A program made the position numbers and the translations under genes. From assembly GCF_022606355.1 (NCBI RefSeq), contig NZ_JAHHZQ010000004.1, positions 496,001 to 560,000 on the forward strand: 64,000 bases of DNA. Reading direction: 5' to 3'. This document shows, in pieces, positions 11,851 to 18,726 of the stretch. The DNA is from Leifsonia shinshuensis. Lineage in GTDB: Bacteria; Actinomycetota; Actinomycetes; Actinomycetales; Microbacteriaceae. The stretch's first letter is position 1; each line of letters starts with the position of its first letter. The notes under the pieces are model-generated. The model made no database searches, was not told where the DNA came from, and was given only the letters and a program-made list of their open reading frames with translations.

Positions 11851-12111
11851 ATGGCTGTTCTCAACGTGAGTGTCGTCGCCGCCGACCACGAAGTGTGGGC
11901 GGGCGAGGCGAGCATGGTCGTCGCGCGGACCGTGGAGGGGCAGATCGGTATTCTGCCCGGCCACGAGCCGCTGCTCGCCATCCTCGCCCAGGGCGAGGTG
12001 CGGGTGACCCTCAACGGAGGCGAGTCGATCACGGCCCAGGCCGACGACGGCTTCCTCTCGGTGGAGAACAACACGGTCACCATCGTGGCCCGTCAGGCCG
12101 AGCTCGTCTGA
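11851..12111 (+). CDS. atpC: ATP synthase F1 subunit epsilon (short form)
   Basis: 86 residues, ATG two bases after the atpD stop. Sequence such as EGQIGILPGHEPLLAIL matches the N-terminal beta-sandwich that binds gamma and the c-ring. The protein ends right after this domain, so the C-terminal two-helix domain that inhibits ATP hydrolysis in many bacteria is missing. The next gene starts one base after the stop, and no frame in the following 150 bases continues the epsilon sequence. Confidence 0.92.
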   Translation: MAVLNVSVVAADHEVWAGEASMVVARTVEGQIGILPGHEPLLAILAQGEVRVTLNGGESITAQADDGFLSVENNTVTIVARQAELV

Positions 12112-12112
12112 G

Positions 12113-12670
12113 ATGACCGACAAGGCAGCCCCGCTCGATCGGCAGTTCGGTGACGTCCGCGTCCCGGTCCTCGTCGTGACGGCGGGGCTTCCGGGTTCGG
12201 GCAAGTCCACCATCGCGGAGATCGTCGCGGGCCGGCTCGGCGCCACGGCGATCTCGGTCGACCCGATCGAGGCGGCCATCCTCAAAGCGGGCATCGATGC
12301 CGACCAGCCGACCGGCCTCGCCGCCTACCTCGTCGCGGAGCGGATGGCCGAGCAGGTGCTGGTGAGCGGCCACTCGGTGATCGTCGACGCGGTGAACGCG
12401 GTCGAGCCCGCCCGCCTGCAGTGGCGCGACCTCGCGGAGCGTTGCGGGGTGAAACTGCGCGTGATCGAGACGGTCTGCGCAGACGAGGCGCTCCACAATG
12501 AACGGCTCGCGAACCGTACCGGCCTGACCGCCGGCTACGCGGTGGAGCAGAGCATCGAGGACTACGCGGAGTGGAAGGGCGCGGCCGCGACGCTTCCCCG
12601 TGTCACGCTCGACACCTCCCGCCCGCTCGGCGAGAACGTCGACGCTGCGCTCGCCTTCCTGGAGCACTGA
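12113..12670 (+). CDS. P-loop kinase-like ATPase
   Basis: 185 residues with a textbook Walker A GLPGSGKST near residues 25-33 and an Asp-containing strand VIVDAVNAV at the expected distance, as in small AAA_33/zeta-like kinases. The Arg-rich C-terminal half (HNERLANRTG) could form a lid. It starts one base after atpC and runs directly into yaaA, so it is probably transcribed from the atp operon. The substrate is unknown. Confidence 0.75.
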   Translation: MTDKAAPLDRQFGDVRVPVLVVTAGLPGSGKSTIAEIVAGRLGATAISVDPIEAAILKAGIDADQPTGLAAYLVAERMAEQVLVSGHSVIVDAVNAVEPARLQWRDLAERCGVKLRVIETVCADEALHNERLANRTGLTAGYAVEQSIEDYAEWKGAAATLPRVTLDTSRPLGENVDAALAFLEH

Positions 12671-13474
12671 GTGCTCCTTCTCCTGCCCCCGTCTGAGACC
12701 AAGCGTGACGGGGGAGCGGGCGTCCCGCTTGCCTTCGAGTCGCTGGGCTTCCCTTCGCTGACGCCCACGCGTTCCTCCGTCGTGGACGAGACGATCGCGA
12801 TGACGGCGTCTCCGGAAGCCGCTGCTCGGGCGCTGAAGCTCGGACCGAAGCACGCGGCGATCGAGGTGGAGCGGAACCGTGTGCTGCGGTCGGCATCGAC
12901 CATGCCGGCGCTCCTGCGCTACACGGGAGTGCTCTACGACGCCCTGGACGCGGAATCGTTCACGGCAGAGCAGTGGCGCTTCGCGGCGGAGAGCGTTGCG
13001 GTGCAGTCCGCACTGCTGGGGCTGGTTGGTGCCGCCGACCCCATCCCCGCCTACCGGCTGTCGTTCGACTCGCGACTGTCCCCGTCGCTCAAGAAGCGTT
13101 GGAGCGCCGTGTGCGCCGAGGAGCTCGCGTCGGTGCAGGGTGTCATCCTCGATCTGCGTTCGGAGGGCTATGCCTCCCTCGGCCCGCTTCCGGTCCGGGA
13201 GGGCGTGCACTATCTCCGGGTACTCGCGCGCGACGAGAGCGGCACAGTGCGGGCTCTGAACCACTTCAACAAACAGGCCAAGGGCCTGTTCACCCGCGCT
13301 GTGGTCGAGCGCGGGGAGCACTTCGAGTCGACGGACGCGCTGCTCGCCTGGGCAGCGGACGAGGGCTACGACCTCACCCGATCCAGCGACCGCGAAGGCG
13401 AGCTCGATCTGGTGGTGCCGGAGGTGACCGGGACGCCGGGCAAGCTCACCGCGGTGCTGCGCGCGACTCGCTGA
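12671..13474 (+). CDS. yaaA: YaaA family peroxide-stress protein
   Basis: 267 residues starting with GTG directly after the preceding stop. The N-terminal LLLPPSETK and the internal NHFNKQAKG and RSEGY motifs identify the UPF0246/YaaA family. In E. coli YaaA lowers free iron and protects DNA and proteins during peroxide stress; the role here is inferred by family. Confidence 0.85.
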   Translation: MLLLLPPSETKRDGGAGVPLAFESLGFPSLTPTRSSVVDETIAMTASPEAAARALKLGPKHAAIEVERNRVLRSASTMPALLRYTGVLYDALDAESFTAEQWRFAAESVAVQSALLGLVGAADPIPAYRLSFDSRLSPSLKKRWSAVCAEELASVQGVILDLRSEGYASLGPLPVREGVHYLRVLARDESGTVRALNHFNKQAKGLFTRAVVERGEHFESTDALLAWAADEGYDLTRSSDREGELDLVVPEVTGTPGKLTAVLRATR

Positions 13475-13475
13475 G

Positions 13476-13493
13476 CCCGCCCGATCCGGCGGG
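13476..13493 (+). terminator. Hairpin after yaaA
   Basis: CCCGCC and GGCGGG pair around a 6-nt loop two bases after the yaaA stop. There is no T tract, so it is a weak terminator candidate for the end of the atp-yaaA transcript. Confidence 0.35.
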
Positions 13494-13945
13494 AGCGCGC
13501 TGACTCTCAGCCGGCTGTGAATGCACCGTGCGCCGTGGACAGCGGTGGCGTTCGCTCTGTAAGTGAGATAAACTCAACTCGCAAGAGAGAGGGGACATCC
13601 CATCGAGGTCGCACGCCGCGGTGCGGCTAGACCTCCCCATGAGCCAGTCGGGTCGGCGAGTTGATCGCGGGCGGCGTCATTTGACGTTCCCGTTGCCGGA
13701 GCCGGTGTGGCGGCTGCACAGTGATTCCGCCTGCGGTCGGGCACGAGCGGACGCGCCGTCACCAGCGAGAACGGTTCCATAGATCTCCACCGCCGGCCCG
13801 ACTCCTTTTCCTGTGGGGCCCGGGCCGCTCTCACGAGACCTCGGCCAGCGTTCGGTGATGAGCACGTCCGCCGGCGGCCTCCCCGTCGGCGCTCGTTCGT
13901 GGATGGGACGCGTTCGTCGCCGACCGCTCGCTGCGGCGCCCGGCG
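13494..13945. other. Gap without a supported gene
   Basis: About 450 bases between yaaA and the convergent tag gene. The short open frames here have low-complexity Arg/Pro-rich translations with no family resemblance. A TAAACT hexamer at 13569-13574 and a purine-rich GAGAGAGGGG stretch look like a promoter and ribosome-binding site, but no good start codon follows, so a decayed gene or an untranslated RNA is possible. Confidence 0.4.
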
Positions 13946-14629
13946 TCAGCCGCCTGCGCGAAAGCAGCCCTCGAAGTGGTCGTCGACCATGCCGGTCGCC
14001 TGCATGAGGGCGTACATCGTGGTCGGGCCGACGAACCTGTAGCCGCGGCGGCGGAGCTCCTTGCTGAGAGCGGTCGACTCCGGTGTCACGGCCGGGATGT
14101 CGCCCCAGGCGCGCGGCCGCTCGCGTTCGCCCGAGGGGGCGAAGCTCCACATGAGCTCTTCGAGGGGAACATCGAGAGCGAGCGTCGCCCGCGCGTTCGA
14201 GATGGTGGCCTCGATCTTGCCGCGGTGCCGGATGATCCGCTCGTCGCCCAGCAGGCGCTGCACATCGTCCTCCGTCATCGCCGCGACCGCGACCGGGTCG
14301 AAGCCGTGGAAGTCTTCGCGGAAGGCGGGCCGGCGTCTCAGGATGGTGATCCAGGAGAGCCCCGCCTGGAACCCTTCGAGGCAGAGCTTCTCGTACAGCG
14401 CGCGCGGATCGTGCTGCGGCGTGCCCCACTCCTCGTCGTGGTAGCGGCGATACTCGGCATCGTTCGCCGACCAGGAACAGCGGGCCACTCCGTCGTCGCC
14501 GACGATGAGGGCGGATCGCGCCGCCGGCTCGACGGCCGAGGCTGAAGGGGACGTGGCCCCGGGAGTCGCGGGTTGGGCCGCCGCGGCGGTGGCTGATGGG
14601 AGCTCGGGGAGCTGATCGGTCGTGCTCAT
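13946..14629 (-). CDS. tag: DNA-3-methyladenine glycosylase I
   Basis: Removes 3-methyladenine from alkylated DNA by base excision. The 227-residue protein has the Tag signature: the zinc-binding Cys in ARCSWS, YHDEEWG, then LCLEGFQAGLSW and the C-terminal FVGPTTMYALMQATGMVDDH. Residues 1-40 are a variable Ala/Pro-rich extension. The ATG overlaps the upstream ogt stop by 4 bases, giving a two-gene alkylation-repair operon. Confidence 0.93.
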   Translation of the reverse strand: MSTTDQLPELPSATAAAAQPATPGATSPSASAVEPAARSALIVGDDGVARCSWSANDAEYRRYHDEEWGTPQHDPRALYEKLCLEGFQAGLSWITILRRRPAFREDFHGFDPVAVAAMTEDDVQRLLGDERIIRHRGKIEATISNARATLALDVPLEELMWSFAPSGERERPRAWGDIPAVTPESTALSKELRRRGYRFVGPTTMYALMQATGMVDDHFEGCFRAGG

Positions 14630-15123
14630 GCGGCCAGCGTGATCCCCTCGTGCTCCAGCAGCCAGAGCTTGGTGGGGATGCCCTCGCCGCCGCTGTAGCC
14701 GGTGATCTTGCCTGTCGACGACAGCACCCGGTGGCACCCGATGATGATGGGGATGGGGTTGGCGCCGACCGCGCCCCCGATGGCACGACCGTAACCGGGC
14801 CGCCCGATCGCGAGACCCAGGTCTCCATAGGTCGTGAGGGTGCCGTACTCCAGCCCGGACAGCCGTTGCCACACCGCCGTGCGGAAGGGCGTTCCGGCCA
14901 GGTGGACGGGGACCTCGAAAGAGCGCCGGGTGCCGGCGAAGTACTCCTCGAGCTGGGCGGCCGCATCGTCGAGCACGGCCGAGCTGCGTTCGGGGTGATC
15001 GTCGAGCGGGAGCACGTCGTCGCGTGCGATCGAGAGCGACGTGACCGCGGCGTCGTCGGCGGTCAGCTCGATGCGCCCGACAGGGCTCGGAATGCGGAGG
15101 AGGTACGAGAAGGAACTGCTCAT
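14626..15123 (-). CDS. ogt: Methylated-DNA-protein-cysteine S-methyltransferase
   Basis: Suicidal transfer of alkyl groups from O6-alkylguanine in DNA to its own Cys; 165 residues. The helix-turn-helix and Asn hinge (VGANPIPIII) and the active-site Cys with the following HRV are present, but the usual PCHRV reads GCHRV here. The N-terminal domain lacks the Ada phosphotriester Cys cluster, so this is an Ogt/MGMT-type repair protein rather than a regulator. First gene of the ogt-tag operon, divergent from the aldo/keto reductase. The TAGAGT box 6 nt ahead of the ATG predicts a leaderless message. Confidence 0.92.
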   Translation of the reverse strand: MSSSFSYLLRIPSPVGRIELTADDAAVTSLSIARDDVLPLDDHPERSSAVLDDAAAQLEEYFAGTRRSFEVPVHLAGTPFRTAVWQRLSGLEYGTLTTYGDLGLAIGRPGYGRAIGGAVGANPIPIIIGCHRVLSSTGKITGYSGGEGIPTKLWLLEHEGITLAA

Positions 15124-15129
15124 GCGTCG

Positions 15130-15135
15130 ACTCTA
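15130..15135 (-). promoter_or_regulatory. -10 box of ogt-tag
   Basis: TAGAGT on the minus strand, 6 nt before the ATG at 15123; predicted leaderless start. Confidence 0.6.
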
Positions 15136-15242
15136 GGGTGGGCGTCCGACAGTCTCTCGCGGAAATCGGACATGGGGGATAAGTCGTTCACGCGGTGCCC
15201 TGGGGAGGAGTTCTTCGATTCGTTCGCGGGCACCGCGCTGCC

Positions 15243-15248
15243 TAGACT
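15243..15248 (+). promoter_or_regulatory. -10 box of aldo/keto reductase
   Basis: TAGACT, 7 nt before the ATG at 15256; predicted leaderless start. Confidence 0.6.
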
Positions 15249-15255
15249 CGACGGC

Positions 15256-16227
15256 ATGGCGAACATCGAATACCGCAACCTCGGACCCTCTGGTCTGATC
15301 GTCTCCACGATCGGCCTCGGCTGCAACAACTTCGGGCGTGCGGGCACCGCCACCGAGACTCAGGAGGGCACCGACGCCGTCATCGGCGCGGCGATCGACG
15401 CCGGCGTGACGTTCTTCGACACCGCCGACATCTACGGCAAGGAGCGCGGTCTCTCCGAGAGCCTGATGGGCGCGTCGCTCGCGGGCCGGCGCGACAAGAT
15501 CGTGCTCGCCACCAAGTTCGGAATGGACATGTCGGGCGCCAACGGCCCCGACTGGGGCGTGCGTGGCTCGCGGCGGTACATCCGCCTCGCCGTGGAGGCC
15601 TCCCTGCGGCGTCTGCGGACGGACTGGATCGACCTGTACCAGCTGCACCGTCCCGACCCCGCCACGCCCATCGAAGAGACGCTCGCCGCTCTCGACGACC
15701 TCATCGCCGAGGGGAAGATCCGGTACATCGGTCACTCCAACCTCGCCGGCTGGCAGATCGCGGAGGCGGAGTTCACCGCGAGGCTCGCCGGGCATCCGCG
15801 ATTCATCTCCGCACAGAACGAGTACAGCCTCCTGGAACGCGACGCGGAGCGCGAGGTGCTGCCGGCGGTCAACGCGTACGGGCTCGGATTCCTGCCGTTC
15901 TTCCCGCTCTACAACGGCCTGTTCACGGGCAAGTTCAGCCGTTCGGGCGGCCCGGCCGACAGCCGGATCATGATGCAGCGCAAGCACCTGCTCGACGGAG
16001 CGCCGTGGGATGCCATCGAGCGGTATCAGGCGTTCTGCGACGAGCGCGGGGTCACCATGCTCGCGGCGACCTTCGCCTGGCTCCTCGCTCAGCCGGCCCT
16101 CACCAGCGTCATCGCGGGTGCGACCCGCCCCGAGCAGATCGTGGCGAACGCCGAAGCGGCCACCTCCTGGTCGCCAACGGCCGACGAGCTGGAGACGATC
16201 TCGGGCTTCTTCCCGCGCCGGCCCTGA
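15256..16227 (+). CDS. Aldo/keto reductase
   Basis: A 323-residue NADPH-dependent reductase with a TIM-barrel fold. The catalytic tetrad is visible: Asp in FFDTADIYG with its Tyr, Lys in LATKFG and His in YQLHRPD. The C-terminal SVIAGATRPEQIVANAEA stretch is the NADPH-binding segment of the YajO/IolS-like subgroup. The frame is open far upstream, but homology begins at this ATG and a -10 box fixes it. Substrate unknown. Confidence 0.9.
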   Translation: MANIEYRNLGPSGLIVSTIGLGCNNFGRAGTATETQEGTDAVIGAAIDAGVTFFDTADIYGKERGLSESLMGASLAGRRDKIVLATKFGMDMSGANGPDWGVRGSRRYIRLAVEASLRRLRTDWIDLYQLHRPDPATPIEETLAALDDLIAEGKIRYIGHSNLAGWQIAEAEFTARLAGHPRFISAQNEYSLLERDAEREVLPAVNAYGLGFLPFFPLYNGLFTGKFSRSGGPADSRIMMQRKHLLDGAPWDAIERYQAFCDERGVTMLAATFAWLLAQPALTSVIAGATRPEQIVANAEAATSWSPTADELETISGFFPRRP

Positions 16228-16238
16228 GCTCGAGTGGG

Positions 16239-16257
16239 CGTTCGCTCTGGGCGAACG
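16239..16257 (+). terminator. Hairpin after aldo/keto reductase
   Basis: CGTTCGC and GCGAACG form a 7-bp stem with a 5-nt loop shortly after the stop; no T run. Possible terminator. Confidence 0.35.
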
Positions 16258-16266
16258 GTCCCGTCC

Positions 16267-16296
16267 TTGTGAGTGAGCACTCACTCCGCCTACGAT
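16267..16296 (+). promoter_or_regulatory. Promoter with TetR operator for the ABC exporter operon
   Basis: TTGTGA (-35, 16267-16272) and TACGAT (-10, 16291-16296) are 18 bp apart. The palindrome GAGTGAG-CA-CTCACTC (16271-16286) fills the spacer, the classical arrangement for repression by the TetR protein encoded immediately downstream. The -10 ends 7 nt before the GTG at 16304, so the transcript should be leaderless. Confidence 0.75.
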
Positions 16297-16303
16297 TCCC
16301 TTC

Positions 16304-17002
16304 GTGGACACGGGTGTGGAGATGGACGCGGAGACCGTGGCGGCGGCCCGAGCAGGCGCCGGGTCGGAGGCTGATCCGCCGGGGCGCACGCGTGCGCAAC
16401 CGCTCGCGCCGGAAGACCGCAAGGCCATGATCATCGACGCCGTCATCCCGCTGCTCGTCGAGCACGGCCGTGGCGTGACCTCCCGGCAGATCGCCGACGC
16501 GGCCGGGATCGCCGAAGGCACGATCTGGCGGGCGTTCGGCGACAAGGAGACCCTCGTGCGGGCGGCCGTCGAGAAGTATCTCGACCCGGAGCCGCTCCGC
16601 GATGCGCTGCGCGCCATCGACCCTGCGCTCCCGATCGAGAACAAGGTCCGTGCGATCGTCTACCTGCTGCGCGAGCGTTTCAGGAGCGTCATGAGCATCA
16701 TGGCGGTCGTGGGGCACGAGCGGCCGCCGGTGCCGCAGGAGCGCACCGAGTTCGCGGCGATCATCGCGACGATCCTCGCGCCGGAGGCCGACGACCTCAA
16801 TTGGCCACCGGAGCGCGTCGCCCACATTCTCCGCCTCATCAGCTTCTCGTCCGCCTTCCCCGCATTGAACGACGGAATCGAGTTCAGCGTCGACGACCTG
16901 GCCCGGATCGCCCTCGTGGGCGTCGCCGGCCGACCGTTCGCGATCTACACACCCACGACCGCCGCGTCCGCGGCACAGCAGGGAGAGCCACGATGCTCCT
17001 GA
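16304..17002 (+). CDS. TetR-family regulator
   Basis: 232 residues. After about 38 variable residues comes a TetR helix-turn-helix (VTSRQIADAAGIAEGTIWRAFGDKETLV) of the standard spacing; the C-terminal domain is a putative ligand pocket. A GTG start at 16304 is chosen because it lies at the predicted transcription start; the ATG at 16322 is the alternative. The gene overlaps the first ABC gene by 10 bases, so it most likely represses its own operon through the palindrome in its promoter and is released by an exporter substrate. Confidence 0.9.
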   Translation: MDTGVEMDAETVAAARAGAGSEADPPGRTRAQPLAPEDRKAMIIDAVIPLLVEHGRGVTSRQIADAAGIAEGTIWRAFGDKETLVRAAVEKYLDPEPLRDALRAIDPALPIENKVRAIVYLLRERFRSVMSIMAVVGHERPPVPQERTEFAAIIATILAPEADDLNWPPERVAHILRLISFSSAFPALNDGIEFSVDDLARIALVGVAGRPFAIYTPTTAASAAQQGEPRCS

Positions 17003-18726
17003 AACTCCTCGGCCGGTTCCTCCGGCCGCACTGGCCGCTCCTCGTCGGGGTGGTGGTCTTCCAGCTGGCGCAGTCGCTGCTGTCGCTGTGGCTGCCGACC
17101 CTGAACGCCGACATCGTCGACAACGGCATCGCCAAGGGCGACACCGGCTACATCCTCTCGACCGGCGCGGAGATGCTCGGGGTCACGATCGTCCAGATCG
17201 TGTGCTCGATCACCGCCGTCTACTTCGGGGCGAAGGTCGCGATGCTCGTCGGCCGAGACCTCCGCGGCGCGATCTTCCACCGGGTGGGCGAGTTCTCCGA
17301 GCGGGAGGTCACGCACTTCGGCGCCCCGTCGCTGATCACGCGCAACACCAACGACGTCCAGCAGGTGCAGATGCTCGTGCTGATGACCTGCACGCTGCTC
17401 GTCTCCGCACCGATCCTGGCGATCGGCGGGATCGTCCTGGCGATGCGCCAGGACATCCAGCTGTCGTGGCTGATCGCCGTGAGCGTCCCCGTCCTGCTGA
17501 TCGCGGTGAGCCTGATCATCGTCCGGATGGTCCCGCTGTTCCGCATGATGCAGGAACGGATCGACCGGGTGAACCGGGTGCTGCGCGAGCAGCTCACCGG
17601 CATCCGGGTGGTCAGGGCGTTCGTGCGCGAGGAGGTCGAGACCGAGCGTTTCACGGTCGCGAACGACCAGGTGACCGACACCGCGATCCGGGCCGGTCGA
17701 CTGTTCGCGCTGATGTTCCCGATCGTGATGCTGGTGCTCAACGTCTCCAGCGTCGCGGTGATCTGGTTCGGCGCGTACCGGGTCGCGGACGGGTCCATGC
17801 AGATCGGCACGCTGACGGCCTTCCTGCAGTACCTCATGCAGATCCTCATGGGTGTGATGATGTCCACGATGATGGCCGTCCTCGTCCCGCGCGCGGCCGT
17901 CTGCGCCGACCGCATCGCCCAGGTGCTCGACACCGAGCCGTCGGTCGTCGTTCCGGTGAACCCGGTGACGGAGGTCACGGCGACGGGCACCGTCGAGTTC
18001 GTCGGCGTCGGCTTCTCGTACCCCGGGGCGGAGCAGCCCGTGCTCAGCGACGTGACGTTCTTCGCGGAGGCGGGCAAGACGACCGCGATCATCGGCAGCA
18101 CCGGCGCGGGCAAGACCACGCTGATCAACCTCATCCCGCGCCTGTTCGACGCCACGAGCGGGATCGTCCTGGTCGACGGAGTGGATGTGGCCGAGCTGGA
18201 TCCCGAGCTCCTCTGGTCGCGGATCGGTCTGGTTCCGCAGAAGCCGTACCTCTTCTCCGGAACGGTCGCGAGCAATCTCCGCTACGGCAACCCGAACGCG
18301 ACGGACGACGAGCTCTGGCGCGCGCTCGAGATCGCGCAGGCGAAGGGCTTCGTCGACGAGATGCCCGAGAAGCTGGACGGCCCGATCGCCCAGGGCGGCA
18401 CGAACGTGTCGGGTGGTCAGCGACAGAGGCTCGCGATCGCCCGCGCGCTGGTGAGCAAGCCCGAGATCTTCATCTTCGACGACTCGTTCTCGGCCCTCGA
18501 CACCGCGACGGACGCGCGACTCAGGCAGGCGCTGGCCCGCAATGAGACCGATGCGACCATGATCGTCGTCGCGCAGCGCGTGTCCACCATCGTGGACGCC
18601 GACCAGATCATCGTGCTCGACGATGGGAGGGTGGTCGGCCACGGAACCCACGCCGAGCTCGTCGAGAGCAACCCGACCTACGCCGAGATCGTCTCGTCGC
18701 AGCTGACCGCGGAGGAGGCGGCATGA
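16993..18726 (+). CDS. ABC exporter half-transporter, degenerate ATP-site subunit
   Basis: 577 residues: a six-helix type IV exporter membrane domain (1 to about 320) and a nucleotide-binding domain. Walker A STGAGKTT and signature NVSGGQRQR are canonical, but Walker B ends FDDS, so the catalytic Glu is Asp, and the H-loop reads VAQRVST with Gln for the switch His. This is the pattern of the degenerate subunit in heterodimeric exporters such as TM287/288, BmrCD or LmrCD. It overlaps tetR upstream and the partner gene by 4 bases. Likely exports drugs or lipophilic compounds. Confidence 0.92.
   Translation: MLLKLLGRFLRPHWPLLVGVVVFQLAQSLLSLWLPTLNADIVDNGIAKGDTGYILSTGAEMLGVTIVQIVCSITAVYFGAKVAMLVGRDLRGAIFHRVGEFSEREVTHFGAPSLITRNTNDVQQVQMLVLMTCTLLVSAPILAIGGIVLAMRQDIQLSWLIAVSVPVLLIAVSLIIVRMVPLFRMMQERIDRVNRVLREQLTGIRVVRAFVREEVETERFTVANDQVTDTAIRAGRLFALMFPIVMLVLNVSSVAVIWFGAYRVADGSMQIGTLTAFLQYLMQILMGVMMSTMMAVLVPRAAVCADRIAQVLDTEPSVVVPVNPVTEVTATGTVEFVGVGFSYPGAEQPVLSDVTFFAEAGKTTAIIGSTGAGKTTLINLIPRLFDATSGIVLVDGVDVAELDPELLWSRIGLVPQKPYLFSGTVASNLRYGNPNATDDELWRALEIAQAKGFVDEMPEKLDGPIAQGGTNVSGGQRQRLAIARALVSKPEIFIFDDSFSALDTATDARLRQALARNETDATMIVVAQRVSTIVDADQIIVLDDGRVVGHGTHAELVESNPTYAEIVSSQLTAEEAA

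Noticed and set aside
13560-13590. TGAGATAAACTCA-like dyad as an HspR (HAIR) or other heat-shock operator
   Set aside because: Arms are only 4 bp and the HAIR consensus CTTGAGT-N7-ACTCAAG is not matched; no chaperone gene follows.
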